A DNA stretch of 64,000 bases from Marmoricola sp. (GTDB lineage: Bacteria; Actinomycetota; Actinomycetes; Propionibacteriales; Nocardioidaceae). Positions 55,671-64,000 of this stretch are shown piece by piece; within the stretch, counting starts at the first letter, position 1; each line of letters starts with the position of its first letter. The notes beneath the pieces were generated by a model. It was not told the DNA's origin. It made no database searches and was given only the letters and a program-made list of their open reading frames with translations. The translations under genes were made by a program, and so were the position numbers. Where the stretch lies: positions 1 through 64,000 of the forward strand of contig JAOPXK010000120.1 of NCBI GenBank assembly GCA_025965195.1, in the 5' to 3' direction.

Positions 55671-56891
55671 ATGCCCAGGAACCGGGACAAGCTCGGCTGG
55701 CCGAGGCGGTCGCGGGAGCGGTTATCCACCGCTCTCGGCTGGCCTGCTGAGCGCAACGATCCACAGATCCGGCCCGCTTATCCACAGGTCGCCCGTACCG
55801 AGCCGTCGTCCGATGTTTCACGTGAAACCAATCAGGAAGACACCAACGTGCCCCCGACACCTGCGGCAACTCCGGACTCATCACCCGATGAGCCGAGCTC
55901 CGAAGGCGACGCGGCGGTAGCCGTAGCCGAGCCCGTGCCCGCGGATGCCGCGAGCGTAGAACCCGGCTCCATCGACACCGACGAGCCGACCGGATCCGAC
56001 TTCGGTCACGAGAGCACCCCACTGGCGATGTCGGTCGAGCACCAGCTGCTGGTCCGGGAGGGCCGTCGCTATCGCGAGGACCTGCCGCGGCCGGCCAAGG
56101 CGCGCGTGATGGTCGTCGCGAACCAGAAGGGCGGCGTCGGCAAGACCACCACCACGGTGAACATGGCAGCGGCCCTTGCCCAGCACGGGTTGCGGGTGCT
56201 GGTCATTGATCTGGACCCGCAGGGCAACGCATCGACCGCCTTGGCGGTCGAACACCAGCGCGGCACGTTGTCGACGTACGACGTGCTGGTCGAGGGCACT
56301 CCACTGGTCGACGTGGTGCAGGAGTGCAAGGACATTCCGAACCTGTTCGTCGTCCCGGCCACGATCGACCTGGCAGGTGCCGAGATCGAGCTGGTCAGCG
56401 TGGTGGCGCGCGAGAACCGGCTGAGCCGGGCCATCGCGGCGTACCCGCCGGTGACCGCCACGGGCGAGGACCGGCTCGACTACGTGCTGATCGACTGCCC
56501 GCCTTCACTGGGTCTGCTCACCCTGAACGCACTGGTCGCCGGTCGGGAGATGCTGATCCCGATCCAGGCCGAGTACTACGCGCTGGAGGGCCTCGGCCAG
56601 CTGATCGAGACCATCGAGATGGTCAAGACGCACCTCAACCAGGACCTCGACATCAGCACCATCCTGATCACGATGTACGACGCCCGCACCAAGCTCGCGG
56701 CCGGCGTCGCGGACGAGGTACGCAAGCACTTCGACGACCGGGTCCTGCGGACGTCGATCCCCCGCTCCGTTCGGGTCTCCGAGGCGCCCAGCTACGGACA
56801 GACCGTGATGACCTACGATCCGGGATCGCCAGGGGCGCTCAGCTACCTGGAAGCTGCTCGGGAGATGGCCATGAGGGGTGCGGAAGCATGA
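55671..56891 (+). CDS. parA: Chromosome-partitioning ATPase ParA
   Basis: 406 aa in the long form. The deviant Walker A motif is [19 protein letters not shown], Walker A' is [11 protein letters not shown] and Walker B is [11 protein letters not shown]. The first 140 residues are disordered. Two starts are possible: ATG at 55671 with AGGAGG 9 bases upstream (used here), or GTG at 55848 with AGGAAG, giving 347 aa. The longer form translates across a parS site (as DVSRET) and three DnaA-box-like 9-mers, which argues for the shorter form; streptomycete ParA also encodes a parS-derived DVSRET, which argues for the longer. Confidence 0.95.
   Translation: MPRNRDKLGWPRRSRERLSTALGWPAERNDPQIRPAYPQVARTEPSSDVSRETNQEDTNVPPTPAATPDSSPDEPSSEGDAAVAVAEPVPADAASVEPGSIDTDEPTGSDFGHESTPLAMSVEHQLLVREGRRYREDLPRPAKARVMVVANQKGGVGKTTTTVNMAAALAQHGLRVLVIDLDPQGNASTALAVEHQRGTLSTYDVLVEGTPLVDVVQECKDIPNLFVVPATIDLAGAEIELVSVVARENRLSRAIAAYPPVTATGEDRLDYVLIDCPPSLGLLTLNALVAGREMLIPIQAEYYALEGLGQLIETIEMVKTHLNQDLDISTILITMYDARTKLAAGVADEVRKHFDDRVLRTSIPRSVRVSEAPSYGQTVMTYDPGSPGALSYLEAAREMAMRGAEA
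55722..55786. promoter_or_regulatory. DnaA-box-like cluster at the 5' end of parA
   Basis: TTATCCACC (55722-55730, one mismatch), CGATCCACA (55757-55765, two mismatches) and exact TTATCCACA (55778-55786), all on the plus strand and followed 28 bases later by parS site 2. Confidence 0.55.
55814..55829. promoter_or_regulatory. parS site 2
   Basis: TGTTTCACGTGAAACC, 15 of 16 bases of the canonical ParB site, 19 bases before the alternative GTG start of parA. Confidence 0.95.
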
Positions 56892-57859
56892 GCGGCAAAC
56901 AACCACCACGGCGGGGTCTGGGGCGCGGGCTCGGATCACTGATCCCGACCCAGCCCCAGTTGGAGCACAACGACGACGCCGCGCGCTCCGGCACGTCCCA
57001 CGCCGACGGCTCACCCGGGGAGTCACAGCCGCCGGCCGCGGTGGCCGGTGCCTACTTCGCCGAGCTCCCGGTCACGCAGATCGTCGCCAACGCGCGCCAG
57101 CCTCGCCAGGTCTTCGACGAGGGCGCGATGGCCGAGCTGGTGCACTCGATCAAGGAGATCGGCCTCCTGCAGCCGGTCGTGGTCCGCAAGACCGGTGAGG
57201 ACGCCTACGAGCTGATCATGGGCGAGCGGCGCTGGCGCGCGACCCAGGAGGCCGGACTCGACGTCATCCCGGCGATCGTCCGGCAGACCGGCGACGACGC
57301 GATGCTTCGCGACGCGCTGCTCGAGAACCTGCACCGGTCCGAGCTGAACCCGCTCGAGGAGGCCGCCGCTTACCAGCAGCTCCTCGATGACTTCGGCTGT
57401 ACGCACGACGAGCTCGCCCAGCGGATCGGGCGCAGCCGGCCGCAGATCAGCAACACGCTTCGACTGCTCAAGCTCAGCCCCGCGGTCCAGCGCCGGGTCG
57501 GCGCCGGAGTGCTCAGTGCCGGCCATGCCAGGGCGCTGCTCGGTGTGACCGACCCGTCTGCCCAGGACCGCCTGGCCAGCCGGGTCGTCTCCGAGGGCAT
57601 CTCCGTCCGCGGGCTCGAGGAGCTCGTTGCCGTCGGCGAGACCGGTACGGACTCCAGGCCACGAACCAGGAGTCGCCGACCGACCGCGCCCGGCCTTGCC
57701 GACATCAACGAGCGACTCGGTGACCGGCTCGACACCCGGGTCAAGGTTGCGCTCGGAAAGACCAAGGGCACCATCGCGATCGAGTTCGCCACGCTCAGCG
57801 ACCTCGAGCGGATCGTCGGGATCATCGACCCGCGGAACCGGGAAGACCGGCCGATCTAG
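56888..57859 (+). CDS. parB: ParB/RepB/Spo0J-family partition protein ParB
   Basis: 323 aa. N-terminal ParA-contact segment [14 protein letters not shown], the CTP-binding region [13 protein letters not shown] ... [13 protein letters not shown], the helix-turn-helix [23 protein letters not shown] and a C-terminal dimer domain (about 255-318). ATGA overlap with parA. The two parS sites listed are its expected targets. Confidence 0.97.
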   Translation: MSGKQPPRRGLGRGLGSLIPTQPQLEHNDDAARSGTSHADGSPGESQPPAAVAGAYFAELPVTQIVANARQPRQVFDEGAMAELVHSIKEIGLLQPVVVRKTGEDAYELIMGERRWRATQEAGLDVIPAIVRQTGDDAMLRDALLENLHRSELNPLEEAAAYQQLLDDFGCTHDELAQRIGRSRPQISNTLRLLKLSPAVQRRVGAGVLSAGHARALLGVTDPSAQDRLASRVVSEGISVRGLEELVAVGETGTDSRPRTRSRRPTAPGLADINERLGDRLDTRVKVALGKTKGTIAIEFATLSDLERIVGIIDPRNREDRPI

Positions 57860-57872
57860 CGATTGAGCGATA

Positions 57873-57912
57873 AGTCGCTTTGTCGATAAATCGGCAGAGA
57901 GATAAAGCGACT
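57873..57912. terminator. Inverted repeat between convergent parB and acyltransferase genes
   Basis: AGTCGCTTT (57873-57881) pairs with AAAGCGACT (57904-57912) across a 22-base loop. The whole 57860-57930 gap repeats the word GATAA four to five times. It probably ends both transcripts. Confidence 0.55.
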
Positions 57913-57930
57913 AACCGATAAGGCGGTTCG

Positions 57931-58695
57931 TCACTTCGCTCGCCGGGCGGCGCGCTCGGCGGCCCGGCGTACCTTCTCCTCGCGCTCCAGCTCGAGCGCA
58001 CGCTCGGGCGTGGGCGCGGAGCCGCCGTACGACGCAGGGAGCCACCAGGAGCCCGCCGGCTGCTCGGCCTCGGGGTAGGCCCGGATCGCCTCATCGAGGA
58101 GCACGGTGAGGCGGTTGTGCAGCTCGGTGGTCTCAGCCGCGGCGTGCTCACCGGTTGGGTGCATCGGCTCGCCGACCCGGATCCCGATCGTCTTGCCCCG
58201 GGAGAAGTCGCGCGGGTGGTCCTTGGTCATCAGTCGCTGGGTGCCCCAGAGCACGATCGGGATCAGGGGTACGCCGGCTTCGGCAGCAATCCGGACCGCA
58301 CCCGTCTTCAGCTCCTTGATCTCGAACGAGCGCGAGATCGTGGCCTCCGGAAAGATCCCGACGATCTCGCCCTGACCCAGGTAGTCGACGGCTGTGCGCG
58401 CGGACTCCAGGCCTTCGCCGCGGTCCACCGAGATGTGGTGCAGCGAGCGCATGAAGGGCCCACCGAACCGGTGGTCGAAGATCTCTCGCTTCGCCATGAA
58501 GCGCACCAGCCGCTTGGAAGGCTGGGCGGCATTGCCACCGAGCACGAAGTCGACATAGGAGACATGGTTGAACGCGAGCAGCGCGCCACCGGTCCGCGGG
58601 ATGTTCTCGGTGCCGGCCATCTGGAACCTCAGGCCGAGCCCGCGGAAGAGCGCCTTCCCGGTCAGGATCACCGGGGGATAGACGATGTCGCGCAT
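57931..58695 (-). CDS. 1-acyl-sn-glycerol-3-phosphate acyltransferase-like protein (PlsC family)
   Basis: 254 aa. Acyltransferase motifs: H-x4-D in FNHVSYVDF, IFPEATISRSFEI and VPLIPIVLWGTQRL. Predicted to acylate lysophosphatidate or a related lipid at the membrane. The last 45 residues are charged and helical (ERALELEREEKVRRAAERAA). Ends near parB on the opposite strand; ddl lies just upstream on the same strand, 3 bases away. Confidence 0.9.
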   Translation of the reverse strand: MRDIVYPPVILTGKALFRGLGLRFQMAGTENIPRTGGALLAFNHVSYVDFVLGGNAAQPSKRLVRFMAKREIFDHRFGGPFMRSLHHISVDRGEGLESARTAVDYLGQGEIVGIFPEATISRSFEIKELKTGAVRIAAEAGVPLIPIVLWGTQRLMTKDHPRDFSRGKTIGIRVGEPMHPTGEHAAAETTELHNRLTVLLDEAIRAYPEAEQPAGSWWLPASYGGSAPTPERALELEREEKVRRAAERAARRAK

Positions 58696-58698
58696 GGT

Positions 58699-59673
58699 TC
58701 AGCCCTTCCGTCGTACTGCCTGGGCGACGAGGGTTGCACACACCTCACCCAGCTCGAGTCCGTCGGCGTTGATCGAGAGCGGCACCGTGGAGGTCTCGGT
58801 GAACCCGGGAGCCACGTTGACCTCGAGGAACCAGACCTGGCCTGCCGCGTCGATCATCAGGTCCGAGCGTGACAGGTCCCGCAGGCCGAGCGCCTCGTGT
58901 GCGGCCACTGCCACCCGGGCGCACTCGGTCAGGACGTCGTCCGCGAGCTTTGCCGGTACGACGAACTCCGTCGAGCCGGCGGTGTAGCGCGCCGAATAGT
59001 CATAGACGCCGCCATCGGCCTTGATCTGCACGATCGGGAGCGCGCGTGGGCCGTCACCGGTGTCGATCACGGGCACGGCGACCTCATCGCCCTCGATCAG
59101 CTGCTCGACGAGGGCGGTGTCGCCATAGGCATAGGCGCTGACCATCGCGCCCGGGAGCGCATCGGTCGTCCGGACCACAGAGCAACCGAGCGCGGAGCCG
59201 GACTTGGCAGGCTTCACGATCAGGGGCAGGCCCAGCTTCGCGGTGATCGCCTGCATCACCGCGGCAGCACCGAGCTCACGGAACGTCTCGGCGGGCAGGG
59301 CCACGGACGCCGGCGTGGAGATGCCGGCACGGGCCACCACGGCCTTGGCGACCGGCTTGTCGAAGGCGGCCCGGCAGGAGGCCGGCAGCGAGCCGACGTA
59401 CGGCAGGCCGAGGAGGTCGAAGACCTCGCGGATCGCGCCGTCCTCACCGGTCTCGCCGTGCAGCATCGACACCACGCAGCAGGGCGGGTTCGCGGAGAGC
59501 TCCGGGATCAGGCCGGCGTCGACGTCGCGGACCTCAACCTCGGCTCCGGTCGAGCGCAGTGCCTCCGCGACTCGGCGGCCGGAGCGCAGCGAGACGTCGC
59601 GCTCGTGGGAGAGCCCACCGGCGAGGACGAGGATCCGTCCGTCGCCTGCAGGGGTTGAGTCTGTCGGTGCCAC
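58699..59673 (-). CDS. ddl: D-alanine--D-alanine ligase family protein
   Basis: 324 aa ATP-grasp enzyme. LVLAGGLSHERDVSLRSGRRV at the N-terminus, VSMLHGETGEDGAIREVFDLLGLPYVG (partly), PLIVKPAKSGSALGCSVV for ATP, and FLEVNVAPGFTETSTVPLS at the active site match Ddl. If it is a true Ddl it makes the D-Ala-D-Ala end of peptidoglycan. Actinobacteria often have the main ddl elsewhere, so a second copy with another substrate cannot be excluded. GTG start with GGAGG 5 bases upstream; follows the aminotransferase by 20 bases. Confidence 0.85.
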   Translation of the reverse strand: MAPTDSTPAGDGRILVLAGGLSHERDVSLRSGRRVAEALRSTGAEVEVRDVDAGLIPELSANPPCCVVSMLHGETGEDGAIREVFDLLGLPYVGSLPASCRAAFDKPVAKAVVARAGISTPASVALPAETFRELGAAAVMQAITAKLGLPLIVKPAKSGSALGCSVVRTTDALPGAMVSAYAYGDTALVEQLIEGDEVAVPVIDTGDGPRALPIVQIKADGGVYDYSARYTAGSTEFVVPAKLADDVLTECARVAVAAHEALGLRDLSRSDLMIDAAGQVWFLEVNVAPGFTETSTVPLSINADGLELGEVCATLVAQAVRRKG

Positions 59674-59693
59674 TCGAGCCTCCAAAGAGAGCG

Positions 59694-61016
59694 TCAGGTC
59701 AGATCGGTGTTGGGAGCGTCGTAGCCGCGTGACTCGATGCCATGGGTCGAGCCGGGCAGCTGCGCACCGAACGTCTCGCGCAGCTCCATCTCCGCTTCGA
59801 GGACGCCAGCGAGCCGGCGTACGCCCTCGCGGATGCGCTCGGGGGTGGGGTAGCAGAACGAGAGCCGCATCGCCGACGAGCCGAAGCCGTCCGCGTAGAA
59901 GGCCGTGCCGGGGACGTACGCGACGCGGGCAGTCACCGCGCGCGGGAGCATCGCCTTGGCGTCGATGCCGGGTGGGAGCGTCAGCCAGACGTAGAAGCCC
60001 CCGGTGGGGACGTTCCACTGGCACGCGGCCGGCATCAGGTCGTCGAGCGCCTCGATCATCGCGTCGCGCCGTTCCCGGTACATCTCCCGGAACTGCTTGA
60101 TCTGGCCCTTCCAGTCGTGCTCGGCGAGGTACGCCGAGACCGCCATCTGCGAGAACGCCGGCGGGCACAGGGTCGCCGACTCCTGAGCCAGCACCAGCTT
60201 CTCGCGTACGGCGTGCGGAGCGAGCGCCCAGCCGACCCGGAAACCGGGGGCGAACGTCTTCGAGAACGAGCCGAGGTAGATGACGCCCTCGGACTCGTCG
60301 GCCCGCAGCGCCCGCATCGGCTCGGAGTCGAAGCCGAGCAGGCCGTAGGGGTTGTCCTCGAGGATCAGGATGTCGTGGCGGCGGCAGATCTCCAGGATCT
60401 GCGGGCGCCGGGCCAGCGACATGCTCACGCCGGCGGGGTTGTGGAAGTTCGGGATCGTGTAGAGGAACTTGATCCGCCGGCCGGCTGTCTTGGTGGCCAC
60501 AATGGCTGCTTCAAGTGCTGATGGAACGAGTCCATCCGAATCCATCTCGGCATGGACGACCTCGCACTCATAGGCCTTGAAGACGCCCAGCGCTCCGACG
60601 TACGACGGGGCCTCGCAGATGACCACGTCGCCCGGGTCGCAGAAGATCCGGGTGACCAGGTCGACGGCCTGTTGCGAGCCGACGGTCACGCAGACGTCGT
60701 CTGGGTGCGCCTCGATGCCTTCCAGGCGCATCACGTCGCAGATCTGCTCGCGCAGCACCGGGTCGCCCTGGCCGGAGCCGTACTGCATCGCCATCGGGCC
60801 GTTGTTGGCGATCAGGTCGCTGATCGCCCGGCCGACCACGTCGAGCGGGAGCCCGGAGATGTTCGGCATGCCTCCGGCGAGCGAGACCACCTCTGGCCGC
60901 GATGCGACCGAGAACAGCGCCCGGATCTCCGAGGCCGTCATCCCGCGGGTGCGTGCGGCGTACCGGTCGACATAGCTGTCGAGGCGGGTCGCGCCTGGCT
61001 GCACGTCGCGGTTCAT
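59694..61016 (-). CDS. PLP-dependent aminotransferase, MocR/2-aminoadipate type, no regulator domain
   Basis: 440 aa fold-type I aminotransferase. VVSLAGGMPNISGLPLD, YGSGQGDPVLREQI, YTIPNFHNPAGVSMS, ILEDNPYGLLGFD and the PLP lysine in YLGSFSKTFAPGFRVGW are diagnostic. Lacks a DNA-binding domain. Actinobacterial relatives near parA/parB are usually listed as LysN-like; the real substrate is unknown. Possibly co-transcribed with ddl. Confidence 0.88.
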   Translation of the reverse strand: MNRDVQPGATRLDSYVDRYAARTRGMTASEIRALFSVASRPEVVSLAGGMPNISGLPLDVVGRAISDLIANNGPMAMQYGSGQGDPVLREQICDVMRLEGIEAHPDDVCVTVGSQQAVDLVTRIFCDPGDVVICEAPSYVGALGVFKAYECEVVHAEMDSDGLVPSALEAAIVATKTAGRRIKFLYTIPNFHNPAGVSMSLARRPQILEICRRHDILILEDNPYGLLGFDSEPMRALRADESEGVIYLGSFSKTFAPGFRVGWALAPHAVREKLVLAQESATLCPPAFSQMAVSAYLAEHDWKGQIKQFREMYRERRDAMIEALDDLMPAACQWNVPTGGFYVWLTLPPGIDAKAMLPRAVTARVAYVPGTAFYADGFGSSAMRLSFCYPTPERIREGVRRLAGVLEAEMELRETFGAQLPGSTHGIESRGYDAPNTDLT

Positions 61017-61125
61017 CGGCTCTCTTTCGTCAACCTTCGTCGACCGTCGTCAACTCCGGGCAAGACTAGGATGAGGCATCAAGGCATTTGTTCACCAGCC
61101 GGGTACTCAGCCCGGTAGTCGTGAG

Positions 61126-61794
61126 GTGATCGATTTGGGACGACGCGTAGCCCGGCTCACGCTCGACAACCTTGCCGAGCTGCCCTCGACCTGTGCGAAC
61201 TGCGTCTTCTGGGAGCACCCCGCCGTACGCCGCGCCCAGGTGTGCGACGACGCCGCCGAGGAGAAGGCCGCCTGGCTCTCCGAAGTGCTCCGCGAGTGGG
61301 GCTCCTGCGGCCGGATCGTCTATGTCGACGAGGAGCCGGTCGGGCACCTGATCTGGGCCCCGCCGGTCTGGGTCCCCGGAGCCGACGGTTTCGCGACCGC
61401 ACCGGTCAGCAACGACGCGGTCCTGCTCACCACGGGGTACGTCGCGCCCTCGCAGCGTGGCTTCGGGGTGGGCCGGCTGCTGATCCAGGCGATGGCCAAG
61501 GACCTGCTCACCAGGGGCGGCATCAGGGCAGTCGAGGCGTTCGGCGACACCCGGGCGTCAGGCGGGGCCAGTGAGCGGGACTGCGTGCTGCCGACGGACT
61601 TCCTGCTCGGCGTCGGCTTCAAGACGCATCGGCCGCATCCGACCTACCCACGGATGCGGATGGACCTGCGCTCAGCGCTGACCTGGCGTGAGGAGTTCGA
61701 GGTCGCGCTCGACCGGTTGCTGGGTGCCGTGCACCCGTCGCGGCAACCGGCTCCGGCGAGACCTACTCAGCGATCGCCTCGCGAAGTTCGCTGA
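61126..61794 (+). CDS. GNAT-family N-acetyltransferase
   Basis: 222 aa. The N-terminal part has a cysteine motif ELPSTCANCVFWEHP, typical of an actinobacterial GNAT group next to parA/cwlM. The acetyl-CoA site is in GYVAPSQRGFGVGRLLIQAMAKDL (partly). Acceptor unknown. GTG at 61126 follows GTGAG; GTG at 61121 is out of frame. The 3' end overlaps cwlM by 32 bases, convergent. Confidence 0.88.
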   Translation: MIDLGRRVARLTLDNLAELPSTCANCVFWEHPAVRRAQVCDDAAEEKAAWLSEVLREWGSCGRIVYVDEEPVGHLIWAPPVWVPGADGFATAPVSNDAVLLTTGYVAPSQRGFGVGRLLIQAMAKDLLTRGGIRAVEAFGDTRASGGASERDCVLPTDFLLGVGFKTHRPHPTYPRMRMDLRSALTWREEFEVALDRLLGAVHPSRQPAPARPTQRSPREVR

Positions 61795-62896
61795 GTCGCA
61801 TGATGCCGGTGTGGGAGTCGGCGTCGGGGCTGAGGTAGAACCGCTGCACCGCGACCACGATCGACTCGGCGAGCACGTCGCGGAAGCCTGCGTCGGCCAG
61901 CCGCCGGGCGTCGCCGGCGTTGGTCAGGTAGCCGGTGTCGACCCGGATCGCCGGCATCCGGGTGCGGCGGAGGAAGTCCCAGGCCTTGGCGTGGCTGTGC
62001 AGGTCGACCAGGTCGGTGCGGGCGACGATCTCGCGTTGCACCAGCCCGGCGAAGCGCTCGCCGGTCGAGGACCAGGTGCCGTGGTTCTCGGAGCCGAAGA
62101 AGTAGGTCGCCACACCACATGCGTCCGGGTTGGCCGATGCGTCCACGCTCAGCGAGACGGTGAGGTTCGCGCCGGTCCGGTTGGCGAACGCAGCCCGCTC
62201 GACCTCGTCGCCCCGGTTGCCGGCCCAGCGAGGCACGGTCAGGAACGCCTGTACGCCGGTGGCGACCAGCCGGCCCTCGATCCGCTGGGCCAGGTCATGG
62301 ATGATCTCGTCGGCCTGGTCGACGTACTCCTCGGGAAGGGCGTGGCCGCGGGTCGGGTCGATCACCACGATCTTGCCGCCGAGCTGCGGGCCGGCATCGC
62401 GGATCCGCTCCTGGGCGCGCATCGCGTTCGGAGCGCCACCCTGCACGATCGGGCTGAGCTGGGCGAGCGCCTTGAGCGTCGCCGGGCCGCAGGTGCCGTC
62501 CGCGGGGATGCCGAAGTTCTGCTGGAAGTCGCGCAGGCCCGACTCGGTGGCCGCACCGAAGTAGCCGTCCACCCTGCCGACCTTGAAGCCCAGGCTGAGC
62601 AGGCGCTGCTGGAGCTTGAAGACGTCATCGCCGGCCATCAGGTTGCCGGGCAGGTGGGTAAGGATCCGGTCGCCGAGCGTCCAGCGGGCCTCGTCGAGGC
62701 GCCGGAAGGTCGAGGGGCCGACGACGCCGTCGACATGCAGGCCGCGCTGCTGCTGGAAGGTGCGTACGGCGAGCTCGAGCCGGTCGTCGAAGTGGGGGGA
62801 GGGCTCGCCCAGGTCGAGCAGGCCGATCCGCTGGAGCAGACCTGAGATCTGCGTGACAGCGACACCCTGGTCGCCGATCCGAAACGTCGCGTTCAC
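61763..62896 (-). CDS. cwlM: CwlM-like protein: two peptidoglycan-binding domains and a probably inactive amidase_3 domain
   Basis: 377 aa. Two PG-binding-1 repeats at about 5-80 and 85-145 (VDGVVGPSTFRRLDEA, VDGYFGAATESGLRDFQ). The amidase_3 domain covers about 170-370, but zinc-ligand positions look replaced: DPTRGH instead of DPGHGG, TVSLSVDAS instead of SIHAN, and VDTGYLTN with Asp in place of Glu. Mycobacterial CwlM has lost hydrolase activity and, when phosphorylated by PknB, activates MurA; the same role is inferred. No signal peptide. GTG start with GGAGG 6 bases upstream. Confidence 0.9.
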   Translation of the reverse strand: MNATFRIGDQGVAVTQISGLLQRIGLLDLGEPSPHFDDRLELAVRTFQQQRGLHVDGVVGPSTFRRLDEARWTLGDRILTHLPGNLMAGDDVFKLQQRLLSLGFKVGRVDGYFGAATESGLRDFQQNFGIPADGTCGPATLKALAQLSPIVQGGAPNAMRAQERIRDAGPQLGGKIVVIDPTRGHALPEEYVDQADEIIHDLAQRIEGRLVATGVQAFLTVPRWAGNRGDEVERAAFANRTGANLTVSLSVDASANPDACGVATYFFGSENHGTWSSTGERFAGLVQREIVARTDLVDLHSHAKAWDFLRRTRMPAIRVDTGYLTNAGDARRLADAGFRDVLAESIVVAVQRFYLSPDADSHTGIMRLSELREAIAE

Positions 62897-62993
62897 GCCG
62901 TACCTCCGTGGGTTGGCCCGGCCGGGCACCTGGGTGAGCAGGCAGTCCGCAGGCAGTCCCGAGCCGCCTGTTGCCGACACCTACTGAAACAGA

Positions 62994-63065
62994 CGACGCG
63001 CCGGGAACCAAGACGGTTCCCAACCAATGGATGCTGGTTGGTCCGTGCTGGCTCCCAGCGCGTCG
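62994..63065. other. Three-stem structured element between trxA and cwlM
   Basis: An outer 8-bp helix (CGACGCGC 62994-63001 with GCGCGTCG 63058-63065) encloses two hairpins: GGGAACC/GGTTCCC (63003-63009, 63015-63021) and ACCAA/TTGGT (63023-63027, 63038-63042). It lies after trxA and before cwlM on the same strand. Likely terminator or leader structure. Confidence 0.55.
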
Positions 63066-63090
63066 GAAGGGTGCTGGGTAAAGCCGCAGG

Positions 63091-63417
63091 TCAGCCGATG
63101 TAGTCGGCGAGCTCGCGCAGCAGCGCGGCCTTCGGCTTGGCGCCGACGATCTGCTTGACGACCTCGCCGTTCTGGTAGACGTTCAGCGTCGGGATGCCGG
63201 TGACGCGGTACGTCGAGGGAGTGATCGGGTTCTCGTCGACATTGAGCTTCACGATCGTGATCTTGTCGCCGTGGGCGGCGTTGATCTCGTCGAGGATGGG
63301 CGCAACCTGACGACACGGACCGCACCACTCGGCCCAGAAGTCGACCAGCACAGGCTTGTCGGACTTGAGGACGTCGGCCTCGAAGCTGTCATCGGTCACG
63401 GCTTGCAGGTCAGCCAT
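63091..63417 (-). CDS. trxA: Thioredoxin
   Basis: 108 aa, classic thioredoxin with the redox motif in LVDFWAEWCGPCRQVAP and the cis-proline in GIPTLNVYQNGE. ATG at 63417 with GAGGAG 5 bases upstream; an in-frame ATG at 63474 would add a 19-residue non-conserved leader and is rejected. trxB lies immediately upstream, as usual in actinobacteria near parA/parB. Confidence 0.97.
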   Translation of the reverse strand: MADLQAVTDDSFEADVLKSDKPVLVDFWAEWCGPCRQVAPILDEINAAHGDKITIVKLNVDENPITPSTYRVTGIPTLNVYQNGEVVKQIVGAKPKAALLRELADYIG

Positions 63418-63489
63418 CTGTTCTCCTCGGGTTGGTGGGAAGTCTGTACTGATTGAACAGGTCGGAGCGGACATTTATGCCCGTCGCGC

Positions 63490-63535
63490 GACGTCATCCC
63501 CTCTGGCCGCCGGAGCAACCGTCCGGTATGACGTC
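63490..63535. repeat. 46-bp palindrome-ended repeat, intergenic copy
   Basis: GACGTCAT (63490-63497), 30 bases, ATGACGTC (63528-63535). It overlaps the first two bases of the trxB stop codon as read on the plus strand. In reverse orientation it agrees with the chelatase-linker copy at 33 of 46 positions counted by eye. Confidence 0.7.
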
Positions 63536-64000
63536 AGGCGTTGGTGAGGGCGGTCGCCTCCCGGTGAGCCAGCAGCGCCAGGAACTTCTCGGCGTCGAGC
63601 GCAGCCGCGCAGCCACTGCCGGCGGCGGTGATCGCCTGCCGGTAGGTGTGGTCGACCAGGTCGCCGCAGGCGAAGACGCCGGACAGGTTCGTCTCGGTGC
63701 TCCGGCCCTTGACCAGCACGTAGCCCTCGTCATCGAGGTCGACCTGGCCGGGCAACAGCTCCGAGCGCGGGTCGTGGCCGATGGCGATGAACAGGCCGGT
63801 CGCGTCGATCTCACGTGTCGCGCCGGTCACCGTGTCACGCAAGGTCACGCCGGTGAGCTTGTCGCCACCGTTGATCGCGGCGACCTCGGAGTTCCAGGCG
63901 AAGTCGATCTTCGGGTCGGCGTACGCCCGCTCCTGCATGATCTTGGAGGCGCGCAGCTCGTCACGGCGGTGGATCAGGGTGACCTTGGAGCCGAAGCGTG
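63534..64000 (-). CDS. trxB: Thioredoxin-disulfide reductase TrxB (5' end outside window)
   Basis: The C-terminal 155 residues of the FAD enzyme that reduces TrxA with NADPH. The frame runs off the right edge. Visible are [20 protein letters not shown] at the end of the NADPH-binding domain, [16 protein letters not shown] and the FAD-binding [23 protein letters not shown]. The redox CxxC lies outside the window. The stop codon falls inside a 46-bp repeat. Confidence 0.97.
   Translation of the reverse strand, partial: RFGSKVTLIHRRDELRASKIMQERAYADPKIDFAWNSEVAAINGGDKLTGVTLRDTVTGATREIDATGLFIAIGHDPRSELLPGQVDLDDEGYVLVKGRSTETNLSGVFACGDLVDHTYRQAITAAGSGCAAALDAEKFLALLAHREATALTNA

Noticed and set aside
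55664-55750. Short frame [16 protein letters not shown] after rsmG with AGGAGG just in front
   Set aside because: The ribosome site is only 2 bases from this ATG and fits the ATG at 55671 better; the frame ends after 28 codons with no known homologue.
57860-57930. Repeated GATAA motif as an iteron array
   Set aside because: Spacing is irregular and the stretch fits a simple convergent terminator; no replication protein gene nearby uses such iterons.

Overview
The window is chromosomal DNA from a high-GC actinobacterium, most likely Nocardioides or another member of the Nocardioidaceae. This is inferred from gene content and order (pknB/pbpA/rodA/pstP block, crgA, DLW-39 small protein, dciA, a fused ChlI/ChlD cobaltochelatase, CobI-CobJ fusion, canonical actinobacterial parS). 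No 16S gene is present to confirm it. The replication origin lies inside the window at about 50.05-50.5 kb, between dnaA and dnaN, and the usual actinobacterial order is seen in reverse orientation.

Layout: 1-7 kb holds the Ser/Thr phosphatase pstP (cut by the window edge), rodA, pbpA and pknB, a DUF881 gene and crgA, which control cell-wall growth and division. 7-8.7 kb has a rhomboid protease and a cyclophilin. 8.7-12.7 kb is a run of lipid and membrane genes: an acyltransferase, a patatin, a DUF3817 protein and a YihY/BrkB protein. 12.7-35.5 kb is a nearly complete aerobic cobalamin pathway: cobF, cobN, a CbiX/ferredoxin-like gene, cbtB-cbtA cobalt transport, cobG, cobH, cobIJ, cobM, cobL, chlI/D, cobO, a cobB-cobC fusion, cobT, cobS, cobU, cobD, cobK and cobQ. 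It carries four cobalamin riboswitches whose P1 stems can be traced base by base. A SURF1 gene is coupled to cobQ. 36.3-40 kb holds an MBL-fold hydrolase, an ice-binding-type surface protein with its own class F sortase, and a protein of unknown function.

40-54 kb is the conserved origin block: tRNA-Ala, DLW-39, tRNA-Ile, DUF3566, gyrA, gyrB, dciA, recF, gnd, dnaN, oriC, dnaA, rpmH. 52.7-57.9 kb follows with rnpA, yidD, yidC, jag/khpB, rsmG, two parS sites, parA and parB. 57.9-64 kb has a plsC-like acyltransferase, a D-Ala-D-Ala ligase, a MocR-type aminotransferase, a GNAT protein, cwlM, trxA and trxB (cut by the window edge).

The genes fall into linked systems: chromosome replication and segregation, PknB/PstP-controlled cell-wall synthesis (CwlM at 62 kb probably belongs here too), and B12 synthesis under B12 feedback. 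In genomes such as Mycobacterium, gyrA-tRNA-Ile-tRNA-Ala is followed almost directly by ppiA. Here about 31 kb lies between tRNA-Ala and ppiA, and nearly all of it is the cobalamin/accessory block.

The most notable observations are two families of short palindromic repeats sitting inside genes, a 92-nt near-perfect palindrome beside a DnaA-box-like cluster, an internally duplicated CrgA, the CobB-CobC fusion with a repeat at its junction, the ice-binding protein/sortase pair with a non-LPxTG sorting signal, and a CwlM whose zinc ligands appear to be missing.
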